From Tetracentron sinense (Eukaryota; Streptophyta; Magnoliopsida; Trochodendrales; Trochodendraceae): DNA of 64,000 nt. Numbering within the stretch: the first letter of the stretch is position 1; every line of letters starts with the position of its first letter. A program made the translations under genes and the position numbers. Below are positions 38,601 through 51,563 of this stretch, in pieces. The notes below the pieces were generated by a model. That model searched no databases. It worked only from the letters and a program-made list of their open reading frames with translations, and had not been told where the DNA came from. Location: assembly GCA_015143295.1 (NCBI GenBank), contig CM026565.1, positions 15,684,041-15,748,040 of the forward strand. Reading direction: 5' to 3'.

Positions 38601-41600
38601 AGACTTGGTCACACATTGGGAGATAAAGTTGATGGAGTATCTGTTAGACATATATGCCCACAAAAGCCATTCCGGAATTGTATCAGTCTACTTTATCAAT
38701 AAAAACATATTTTACATCACACATTATCTTCTAAATTGGGTAACATATTAAAAGTATCTCATAAGATGAGACTACTTTGCCCCTTAAGTAACATTGTAGG
38801 AAAACCATCCAATTAGTTTTGAACTAATTGCTAAGGAGATATGGTTTTCCGGTTCCTTGTAGACCTAGAATTCTTCTAAGTTATTTAGGATACATCTGGA
38901 TAATGTATTCCTACTAACTTACACATTGTTAGTTCCATATGATGGAGTGATGAATCTCAATCACTGAGAAAAGAGTCTCGTGACTAAGATGTGGATATAA
39001 GTAAGAAGTATTTATATTGCAACAGGATCGTTTAGTGGATACCCTTAGAAATATACTGTCTATATATTTAAGGTAGTCCATTTGACGGAATGTCCTTAAC
39101 ATGAGAGGTCGACATCTTCTCTAATATTTGCATATATAGCTTTGATGTAGCCAATCGGCAATGTCCAACACACCGGACTAAATACGGGTTCATTGGGTTA
39201 TGTACGCTATACTAGATGAAGTGTGTGTACGCTCAACAAGGATTCCACTACTCTTCTAGAGTAATTTATATTGAGTTGATACTTGTCAAACAGGACTTGG
39301 AAAACCAGCGCTGGTATTTATTGATGAAATGGTTTTATCGAGAAGTTTATTTTCTATGTAAAAGGAAAATAATAATAATTATTTCTTTTAAAAAATTTCA
39401 AAAATAGTTTTGAAAGTCCAAGTTTAACTAAAAGTATTAAAGAGAAAAGGGTTTTTATTATAAAATAGGGATTACAGACAATATAAGATATTGTCCCGTA
39501 AGCTTATAACCATATTAGAAGTGGAAGGACGTATCTGTAAACAAATCTTGTAATAGAAAATACCTGAAAGTAATTCTCTAATTTCTGGGGGTTAGTCATA
39601 TTGTGTTAATGGACATTATTGTGGTTAGTGGAAGTCCAGGGACATGATATTCTATGATCCTAATGGTATTATAGGAAAGTGTTTTCTAGCAACAAGGCTT
39701 TAACCAAAAGGTTAAGCACTTGGTCCTACAATCGGAAATAGGAGATCCCTTTAGATTCCACAAACTAGGACCTTCTTAAAGCTTTTAATTTAATTATGAA
39801 TTAAATTAATTAATTTCTTTATGGTATAGTGAAGCTCTAATAGGTGAAAATGTGAAATCACATAAGATGTGATTAACCAAATGGGTAGGACCCATAGAGG
39901 ATTTTGATAAAGATCAAAACTTGACCAACAAGAGTTTGTAACTCTTAATGGGGCGTGTGATAGTGGACGCCCACTTCATGGTGGACATTATCCTTTTAGT
40001 TAGTTTGTAATCTTATCTCCTATTAGATAGGGATTAGATTACTTGGTTACTAATTAATGATTTCCTATTAAGTAGGGATTAGATTAATTTGTTACTAATG
40101 ATTTCTTATTAAGTAGGGATTGAATTAGTTTGTTACTAATGGTTTCCTATTAAGTAGGGATTGCATTTGTAGGTTACTAATTAGTTTTCCTATTAAATAG
40201 GGAAAGGATTAAGTTAGTTTCTTATTTAGATAAATCCTAATTAATTAGGAATTATTATTAAAGAATCTTTATGAGAGAATTCTAATTGGATTAGAATAAG
40301 AGAGAGGAGTCTTGGATTGCAAGTAGGCAATCCAAGAGAGGCTATATATAGGGTGGAACGTCCACCCCTTGGCTTCACTCCCAACTCCAACGTTTTTTTC
40401 TCTCTCTCTCTATCTCCAATAGCTCATGCCCCCCTCTCCCTCCTTTGGTAGTTGTACGGTCATCTCTCCCATTCTATTCTCTTGGTTTTAGTTTGAATCT
40501 TGAATAATATCAGAACTAATCTTGTTATCAAGAAAGGATCTTGCATTCAAGAAAAGAATAAAAGATCATAGAACTTGAATTAGAAGGGCCATTAACTTCC
40601 ATTAGAGAAAAGCGTTAAAGTATTAAAGAAGGTTTGTGTGAATCGCGAATGAGACTTTTCACTCGCGAAGTTTTGCAGGTATCGTTCTATCCTTCAAACC
40701 GAGGAATAGACTTATCAATTTCATAGTCGCAAAGGTGATTGTTGTTTTATCCTTCATTAAATAAAATCAATTAGAACTATAGTCAGATCTTGGGATTCGA
40801 TGTATGCCCCTCAAGAATTGTTTTTCTAAAATTAAAAAGAGACATACTTTTAGTATCACCAGATTCACCACAAGCACTTCCCTCTTAAGCAAAGTCACAA
40901 TACTTTGGGAGAGATTAGTAGAAAAGAGTGACCTCTCTGAAATCACCCTTTTATGGTGTCATAACAGAATTAGAGGATTCACCCCTCAGATGAGCATGCT
41001 TAAGAATGTTTTTGAATAGCTTAGTTCTTCCTTTTTCTGAACTCATGCCTCTTACTCTAGATTTATATATCTTTACAAGCAAACATATCTTATGTGACCT
41101 ACACAACATTTTTGTGTCCCCTTATAATAACATGAAATGACTTGATTCACGTGTGTATAAAGCACTTACACAGCACGTGTGCCCCTTTTTAACTTCTCAA
41201 AAACCATTGTGCACATATACATCACTTGGTGCCGCATCACTTATTTGTAGACCTCGTGGCCCTTCAGCATGTTTCCATCAACTCCTCATGAAGATTATGC
41301 TAGCTCTACTTAAAACCAAACTTTAATTTAGAATAACTTGAAATTGATCCAAAATCCTTCTAACTTTTAAAACTCCTCTTCCTCACCCCTAAAGGAAATA
41401 AATAAACCAAAAAGTATCAACTCTTTACTTCAAAACTCCTTCTACCCTAAAGGAAATAAATAAACTAAAAAGTACTTACTCTGTCATAGTTGTTCACCAT
41501 ATTTTCATATTGGATATAACACACTCAAATCATATCTGTGTGATATAATCTTGGACTCTTTGGATAACTAACTGAACAAGATTTTCAGTATCACTAATGT

Positions 41601-44600
41601 TGAAGCATTCATACACCTTTCGACACCAACACAAGTAAACTGAAAAGTTGGACTGACTAATATACATTCCTCCAGGGAAACTTTTGGTCTAACTTGTCCA
41701 ACACAAGTAAACTGAAAAAATTGGACCGACTTATATACTCTCCTCCAGGGTAACTTTTGTTCAAATTTGTGAAGACAATACTTTATGGTGAGGGTTCCTA
41801 TGATAGTTCTATTATACCGATTAGTGGAAATTTAATTCTTTTCCTTTCATTTCTTTTCTTTGCAATATTTAGCTTAACACATTGCAATTTAATTTACATC
41901 TTTTTCTCTCTCAACTCGGTACATTCTTCTAATTGATTGGCATTCTTTCACTCATTGTGTATCAAAATTTCTCTTCCCATTCCATTGTAGGTTCGCCTTA
42001 TTAAGGAATTGTATGAGAATCAGATTGGAGAGCTTTATCATAGTCTTCCTTATCATGTTATTGAATTTGTACTTGATGATTCTGACTGGTAGGTGCAAAT
42101 TCTCTTACTCAGTTATTCTATAATAGTATGGAGTATCTGGATCTTTCTGTTCATGTTAATACTTTCTTTTATTTGAATTTGGGTTTTAAATGGAGAGGAC
42201 TAGATGACGTTTGTTTGTCCTTATTATAGCTAGTGCAAGCTCTTATCTACTTTTCCTTTATCTAACACGGTGAATCTTGGGTAATTTGGGGAACTGTGTT
42301 ATATTTGTCTTGTTATCACTATATTGGAGAAAATATTATTGAGATTAGCATAAGCAAGGATACAATTGTCGATATCACGGGAAATATTGTTGCTTCAAAA
42401 TTGGATATGTCACAAAGGTATATTTGAAATGGAGGATTTTATGAAAAATACGAGATATTCAATGAAACTTCCGAAATTTCAAAATTAAAATAAATACTCT
42501 TAAAATAAAAAAATTCAAACAAATCAAAGTAGATAAGAGATGCAATTGTAAGGGGCAAAGATTCGCTGATTGATATGAATGTAACATTCATACATTGCTT
42601 AATACATCTAATAATCATAAAACATTGAAATATAAACTCAAAAGATAGTGAACAACTACATAGGGACTCCACTCTACACCAAGAGTATTTTTTTCCATCA
42701 ATATCCTTTATTTATTTATTTCTAAGATCATAAGGATAATTAACTTATTGCACTAAATCAATTTTTTGTAATATAATTATTTGAAACTTATTTTAATTTA
42801 TATGAAACAATTCAATTATTTATAAATATATGACAACTATAATAAATAAAATACTCATCCCCACAAGTTCTAGTCATTAATATGAGCTGAAATGGATGGA
42901 CTCTTTGCTATGCATGATGCACAAACAAAGGTAAATACGTCTCTGACACTGGAAGCATAGTCACCATGTTTTTTTTTTTTTTGATCAATAACTCATTTTA
43001 TTAAGAAGAGGAAGGAACAACACACTAAAAGGAGAAGAAACAAGAGGCCACCGAGTTTACAAGTAAACTCAGCCCTGACCAAATAAAAAGGCGAAAATCT
43101 CCCCCCAAGGACCTACCAAACTAATACAAAATATCCTGTATTTCCTCCCTGGTATAATGCAAGCCTACCCACTCCGATACTGCCAAACGGATACAATCAC
43201 ATAACCGGGGCACTGAAGAAGACACATCTTCAAACGCTCTCCAATTTCTCTCATTCCAGAGAATCCATGCGATAGCCCCAGGAAGGACTCCCCAAATCTC
43301 CTCCCAAACTCCTGTTCCTTTTTCCCTATACCAACACTCAAGGAGGTGACGGAAAGATGAAGGGAACACCCAAACCACTCTCATACGGGATAAAAAAAAA
43401 CTCCACACCTCCGACACTACTGGGCAATGCAGCAGAAGGTGATCCACTGTCTCTTCCGCCTGAAGGCACATGAAACATCTATTAGCTAAACTCCATCCTC
43501 GATGTTGCAAATGATCCCCCGTTAGAATTTTGTCCAAAGAAAGAAGGAAACCTTGGAGGGTATTCTGGGATTCCACACCATTCTATGAGGAAAAGAGCCT
43601 CCCGGAATAGTCACCATGTTGGGGTTTAGGAATTATTCGGCTAGGGAAAAAATGACAATTCGAAAAAGAATCGGGAAACAGGAAATATAAAAAGAAGATA
43701 TAAGATTACTTATTTTAAAAAATTATAATCAAATACATTTCAAATGTTAGATATTTATTTCATAAAGTTGCGTATATATATATATATATATAATGACATA
43801 TATTTCGTGTATAACTTACTAAAATCATATTTTTCAAAAAGCAGCAAATAATTCATGAATTAATCGTTTGATGAAAAAGTTGTGAATTTTTCGAGACATT
43901 CTAAAACAAGGGAAGAACTTGGTTGATATAACTTGAACAAGGTAGGCCCATATCAATGATTAACTAGTAATCACCTACTTAAATATGTATCTACGCACAT
44001 TAATTTTTCTGCATGCGTGTATATTGAGCTCTAATTAGTTTGGTTTAACAATGGTGGTTTGGATTATTGGATATGCTTTCCATCGATAATAATTTATTTG
44101 CTGCCATCTCTTGGATGTTAAATTAAATATCTTGGGTTGATTTTGTGAGTTCTTCTCACTTCTTTTGCTCATATTTAGTGGTTATTCAATATGTAGTTTG
44201 GTAGCGCAAGCATCGCCCTTAAATATGTAGGTGGCACAACATGTTCTTGGAAAGGTTATTTAAAAAAGGTTTTGGCGAGCGTAATGGTCTAGCTGAAACC
44301 ATTACATAACACCTAGTGTTATGTAATTCCTTTACATAACACTGATACCATTAAGTCCTGAAACCCTGCATTACGCCTGTTTTGTTATTAAAACTAGAAG
44401 GAAGAGAAAGCCAGAAAAGGTAAATATCTTGCAAAATGTTAAAAAGTGATAGGCAAACAGAATCAGGGAATTAAATGCATATTCTGCATAAGATGATAAT
44501 TATTCACGTTTAATTAATATATAAGAAGACAAAAAAACGAATTGAAGTTCTGAAGCTATAAAGCATACTGCACAAATTGTCTTAAAATAAACATCATCAC

Positions 44601-47600
44601 AGTAACAAAAAAATGGCGGTGACTACTAAATTTCAAAGCTACATGTACCTACGAGTCATATCATAGGTATCGTCATTGTCGTCTCCATCTCTGCCGGGCC
44701 GAGTATCGTAGTATTGTAGATTTGTAGTGCTGGGATTGGTCATATGAAAATAATCCAAAGAAATCATATTCAAACTACAGCGTGACTGATGACTCCGATC
44801 AATATCCATATAACTGTGGTTGCCCATAAGCTTCATACTGGTATGGGACTGGGTATCTGTAGCCATAGTTACCTTAGTAACCATACTGTTGCCCACTCCC
44901 CTAGCCATAGCCTTGTATATAATCTGATGGCATGGAATAATCGTAAGACCCCTTCCTGTTCCTGCTGTCATCGCCACCCACATCAGATGTACACTCATCA
45001 TCTCACTCCCTAATTGACGTTTCGTTCCTTACCAGCATCTGCATATATTATTATGCCCTTCTTGGCACCTCCATCTCCAAGCCGCCCACCACAATTCATT
45101 GTAATTTTATATATAATGGGTTCACTATTATATTTTTAATTCATTAATAATGTTATTTAATTTAAATAGTTATGTATAATTTCAAATACTTTTAAAATAT
45201 TTATATTACAAGTATTAATCACAGGGAGTTGTTAGTTTTGAACATAAAAACCAAAAAATAGGCTCAAAGATGGGAAAAAATGGGGAGAATAAAGAGTTGC
45301 ACATACTTGGGTATCAAAATGTTATTGTTCATTCAATATTTCCATACTTGTCGACGCAAAAAAATGTATTTATATTACTAAGAAAGTAATACCCCAATAT
45401 AAATGACAAAAATGTACCGAAACATTAGGAATTATGTCTCGGTTTTGTGTTTACCATGTAAATGGGCACATTTCATAGGAAACATTAGGAAGTGTTGATA
45501 TGTATTGGTGCGGCACTTGCCCTTTAGCGCAAGGATTCAGGACATTTTTTCTTCTTTCTTCAGCTCAGACAACATCAGTCGCGGATATGTATTCTAGGAG
45601 AGCGGGGGTAGTGGTTTGGAACCTCTCCTTAAGCCGTCCTCTTAATGATTGGGAAGTTGGGGAATTTGTTTTGGTGTTATCCCTGTTAGAGTCGGTGAAG
45701 GTGGTGGAGTCCGTTAGGGATCGCCGGGTCTGGGCCTCCAACACTAGTGGGCGGTTTTCTGTGAAAGCTTATTTACAAGAAGCCAATCTGGGAGGTATAG
45801 CGGCGTTCTCGACTCAGTTGGTTTGGTTCAATGGGTTGCCTTCCAAAGTCTTGGTCTTCCTTTGGTTGGTGTATCTGGGTAAGATTTTGACCTTGGACAA
45901 TTTGAGGAGGAGAGGTTGGAGTTTGTCTAATTGTTGTTATTTGTGCTAGGGGGAGGAGCAATCGGTCGATCATTTACTTATTCATTGCCCATTTGCGCAG
46001 AGGCTTTGAGGGTATTTGTTGTCTCAACTTGGGGTTGTTTGGGTGTTTCCCGCATCCTATCAGGCGTTGCTGTCCGGTTGGCTTTCAGCCTCGCTAGATA
46101 GCCCCGTGGATCTCGTTTGGACCTTTATTCTAGGGGTGGTTTCATGGTCCTTATGGAAAGAGTGGAACAGGAGGGTGTTCGAGAATTCCACGTTGTTTTG
46201 GGACAGAGTGAGCACTCGGACACGTGTGTTGTTGCGAGAGTGAGTCTCCGCGAAGTTTGATTTGGAGGAGATAAGGTTTGACGAAGTCATTTCGTAATCG
46301 TGTTTAGGGAGGGGTTTTATTGTTTTTTGTGTTTTCTTAGTGTAGTTTCTGTTTGTATCTTGGAGATTCATAATTTGTGAATCTTTTTTATTTATATAAT
46401 TACTTTTACCGATAAAAAAAAAGTGTTGATTTTAAAAACCCATGATTTAAGTTCAAATCAATTATTTATGAATGAACCCAAATAAATGGATCATGATTGA
46501 TTATGTTTTTCATAAAGATGTACAAAAAAGAACAGAAGAGTACCTAAAACACATTTTTTTTGTTGGCTGAAATATGCTATTTTGGCTAAAACATGGGTAC
46601 ATCTAAATCGAAACCCATACAACTAACATGGAAACATATTTTCCAACATTGAGTTATCCTTATTTGTGAAAGTAAAACTATAAAAAAATGAACCCAATTT
46701 ATCATGAAAAGATATTATACCTAAACTATGTTTGTGATAGGTTCATTTATTTCTCGAATCAAAAAGCCCGAAACCCATTTTCCCCAAAGTTGATTTTGCC
46801 ATTTGTCGGTTCAAGTGTTACAAATCTTCTTCACAGGTTTTTATTGGCCAAAGTTTTTTTGAAAGATTTTCAATTTTGATTTTTTTCAGGTATTTCTCAG
46901 TTAAATCTCAGCAATGATTAAAAAAATATATTAAATTACAGAAAATAGTAATAAATATCATCATGTTATAAATTCATAAAACCAACAACATTGTGAATTT
47001 CTCAATTCTCATGATATTTTTAAATTATTGGGATAAAAAGAGAATTATATTTATCGCAAGATTTTTAAAATATCACGATAAAAATGGAATTTTAAACTGT
47101 AGATGTTTTTCTCGGGAGAAATTGGTTATTTCTCGGGAGATTTGTAATAATCGGTTCATATTGTCGATCTATTTTTATATAAAAAATCTGAGTAGCCCTT
47201 TTTTATGTTTTTGTTCTAGAGGAGGAAGTGAAAGAGATACAAAAAATGGGGTAAAGCATCGACTTAGTTGTAGGATGTCGTGTAGTGGATGTTACATGAT
47301 GTCATATCCGTTAAGAAAGGTCCATAACGGCTTAGTCTGCTGAGTGTCTTAAAAAACCTGTAGCAGCAGACTGTAACAGTATGAATCTTACCGAAACAGT
47401 TACGTAATGGTTTTGCTGATTTTTATTACCATGCTCTCAGCTCATTATAGGACAAAGTTCCCCTGGATTATGCTGATATGGCTTAATGTTACAAAGTTGC
47501 CCTGGATTATAGCTGGATATGGCGACGAGGAAGCTTGATTTCTTTTTTCAGTGCACCTTTGATCTCTTGTGCAAATTGTTTTGGGAAGCCAAAAGGTCTT

Positions 47601-50600
47601 TAGAAGCTGGTCCACTGGGTATGGGACATCATTGGATTCTCTTGCCGAGTTAGAACGACAAACGAAATTCTCAGCGTTTGTGGGAAAACTAATGGGTTAG
47701 GTTCAAGGCTAGGATTAGAGTGCTCAAGGCTTTAAAACTTGGATTGAAAGATTATGATTACTCTGAAACATCCTAAAGACGTGAAACTGGGGTGGGTTTT
47801 GGGGATAAACTAGGGGTTGGGAATTTGGGATGATGAAGGGTTTGAGGTTTTAGGGTTTAATATTTGGTATTCATGGATGGAATCTTATGGAAGATTGTGG
47901 TTAAAACTTGTTTTGTTGATAAGTGAAAAAAGAAAATGAGTATAAAATTTATTTTATTTTAAATAACAAGAAATATCGAGAGAAAGATATGAAAAGAGTG
48001 AGATAAGTGAAGTAAGCATGCTACTTCCGAGGAATATTATGTAGAGTCATAGCGAACTCGAATGACTCATAATGGAGCCACACCATCAGTTGCACCTCAA
48101 TGAAAACATCCAGTAGCAAATTTCAAAATCAGTGTATTCCATTCCATTGTATCCAAATAGAACTTACCTAGAGAACATGAAGTACATATAGATGTGTTAG
48201 ACTACAGTATCTCTTGCCGGGACTCAAGACTATTAGTTACTAAAACTAACTACCTTCGAAATTCAGATACATTCCAACTCCAACTCATTCCGTGACTTGA
48301 AATAAATGGCTTTACTAAATGGCTAAATCTACCATGACGTTATAATTTCCCTACTAAAACTGCTTACTATACTATTATGGAAATGTTTCAACAAGGATGT
48401 AAGACAATCAATTGCAATTCTAAATAATCCTCTAGTAAGCTGAAGTCCCCCAAACATCCGACTGCATTTTTTCAACTGAAATTGAATATTACTTCTGGAA
48501 TGAGTGTTATTCTGATTTGGCATTTGATAGTCTCACTCTGCAAAATATAATTGGTTTGGAAATCAATCCTTATTTTATTCTTGAATATGTGGTTGATCAA
48601 CCACTCGATAATTTTTCCTGATTAGCGATCAGATTTGATTGATGATCTTTCTTGATCTGCAAACTGTTTTAAGCTCATTCCATGATCACTGATAAGATCA
48701 TATTTAGGTTGATTGACTTCATCCGTAGTTTTATCCAAATTTTGATGATAGTCCAAAACATCATATTGACTTGAACTTGTGATCCTACCCTTTTCTACTA
48801 TTGGAATTGAGCTCATGGGTTTCTGAGTTTCAAATCAAAGTGGTTTCTGTCCCACTGTTGGAACATGAAAAACATTCTTTTCTGCATTGGAACCAATATA
48901 AATATACCATCATGAATTTCAGGGGATTTCTTGTAATTGCTTCATCATCTCTATCTGTAGCTCGTTTCTACGTCTTCTCCACAAACTAGAGGTGTAAGAC
49001 TGTAATTTCACATTAGCAAGCAGTGTAGTCAAGGCGTTTAGGCGATGCCTAGGCACTATGTAGGGGATGCCCAGGCAATGCCTAGGCAATAAAAATAAAT
49101 AAATTATAAATATATATGATAAATATACATATGTTTATTATTATAATGTGAGAGGCAGGTGTAGGCCGATTTGTTATGAAATTCCCAAATTACCCTTATA
49201 TAAAACAAAACTTTGATTTAATGTTTTTCTTTAATTCCCAAACTAACCCTTGCTCATTTATCTATTTAAAGAATAGAATCACAACCAATCGCGATTGACA
49301 CGTGTCCCTTTTAACTCCTATTAATTGTGGTTAACTCCTTCCCCTCGCTCTCACGTGCATCGCAGGTGCCACCCGCTAGTATATATAACATTAATATATA
49401 CACATAGCAATTCAAACCTCCTAGGGTTGACAATAATCTAGGCAAATTAACGTTTAATAGCCCACCTCATTTCTTGTTTATCTCAGCAACAAACTTATTT
49501 TTCTGTCATAATGGTGGCTCTAGTATAGAAGTTTATTCTTTTTCCTGAACTGTTAGTTGACTTTTTGACCCTATAAATGAAAATATTTTTGAAGACTAAA
49601 ATAAAAGACTTTTTTTACCGGAATTTTGGCTTTTAGTAATATTTTGATATAGTAGAATTAATGAAATTTCAATATTTGAGAATTACCTTTGCATTTGCAA
49701 GTTAAAGTTTTGACATAATTCCTAAAAAACGGATTTTGTTTTTGAACTAGAAAGTTGACTTTTTAATTTTCAGGAATTTGGATTTAGGATGATTTTATTG
49801 AATTTTCATGGGGAGTATAACCTTGTTTACATATAAAATTGAAAACCATTTATTAAATGATAATTTATTCAAATAAGTTGTCAATAGACTTACAATTAAG
49901 AGGGCCATGTGACTTTTGGTCGCCTAGAGAGGTGCCTAGGTGATGATGATGCAAAAACGCCTAGGCGACACCTTGATTACATTGTTGACAACATAAACTT
50001 TGACACTAAAACTAATACAGGGTGGCCGGAGAACCTCCAAAAGTTTTTGAAAAAAATTGTTAGGTCTTATACTAGGCCAGAGTGCATAAGGCCTAAGAAA
50101 CTTGGATTTCAAAAATTACGGTTAGAATGAGATTTACTAGAGCTGTGAAATTGGGGTTTGGGAAATTTATACAATGTATGAGGTTTTTAAGAATTGTAGT
50201 CAACATGTCTCTTAGGCAAATGCCTTGGCCATTGCCCCGCCCCCTATTGCTTGAATAATGTTGAGACGAATTTTCCTAGTGGTACCTATGCTTTGTCTCC
50301 CGAGCACTAAAGTGCTAGTGACATTGAACCGCATAATGTTAGATGCATGGTTACTACATGCGTCACCTCAGGTAGTCGTCTAGGCACCCAGGTGCTCTAT
50401 GCCTCTGAACTCAACATATGTGCCCACATTAAATTATGGACCAATTTATCTAGGGTTTGTAAAATTTTTTATGTCATATTTTTTGGGTAATCTTTCATGG
50501 TCGATAATTATATAAACCTCAAGTGCACGTTAGCATGACATTTGCACTCCAATACTAGATACGTCTTGGTCAGACACCTCCATTAGTCTTGATTGGATTA

Positions 50601-50642
<42 letters not shown>

Positions 50643-51523
50643 GAATGAGGATTTGCTATACGAGAAGATGGTAGGGGTATCAACGGAGAGAGAGAGAGAG
50701 TTGAATGAGGATCTGTTACAAGAGAAGATGGTAGGGGTGTCGATGGATACAAATATTATCCGTATTTGATTCATATTCGAATTTGTTTGCTTCGATAATA
50801 ATATCTGAATAGGTCTCCAGTGGAGCGAATTATAATAGTACTTTTACTATCCCTTTATAATTGGGTACGAATTCAGATAATGATATATGCTATTCGATAA
50901 ATATCCAACTGATTATATATTATATTACTATATACATAATATGTTGCATGTTTATAAGCAAAAATAATCTTATTAATATATACTTTTAGTACATTTTAAT
51001 ACATTTAAATTATTATTAATATAGATAATGAAGAAAATATTAATTTATGAGTTTTACGGAAAATTTATATTTTTTAGCATTTTTTAAATTTATTAAATAA
51101 TTGGATAATTCGAATATTATTTGAATTCTAATATTTCAATCAGATTCGGATACGAATACTCTTTCACTATCCGTTAGATATTCAACTGAATTCGGATAGT
51201 TGAATAGGTAATTGGATACGAATTTGAACATAAAACTATCTCCTTAGAATTTGCTCCGTTTACAACTCTAGGTGTGGTACATATATTCTATTTTTTGTGC
51301 TTTATGAAATTTAAGAAATGATTAAATAGAGGAGATAGTTATTGTAGTGTATTGTAGGACTTCTTTACTTCAAGTACACCCATCACTGGTTGCCCATCTA
51401 ACATCTGGTTGAACTGGATCTACTTAGCTGGACATTTGCACCCCAATATGAGATCTATGCACACCTCTTTGTCAGATCTCCACCGATCTCTCCATTAGAA
51501 TACGAAACAAAAAATAGAGAACT

Positions 51524-51563
<40 letters not shown>

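Larger units (their letters stand above)
38642..40768 (+). mobile_element. LTR-like sequence D, probably lone copia-type LTR
   Basis: Begins TGTTAGACATATATGCCC, has a TATA box at 40343 followed by a C/T-rich leader, a GCGAATGAG/CTCGC inverted repeat near 40645-40670, and ends near ATAAAATCA before a worn primer-binding-like sequence and AGATCTTGGGATTCG. GTATC occurs before the start and again at 40679-40683. No second LTR or pol is seen nearby, so it is a lone or partial fossil; the right limit is uncertain. Confidence 0.5.
43621..45489 (+). other. Intron sequence with palindrome and short repeats
   Basis: Holds a (TA)n run at 43773-43792, a perfect inverted repeat at 44301-44327 and a minus-strand coding-like stretch at 44639-45001. 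No complete element or gene recognised. Confidence 0.45.
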
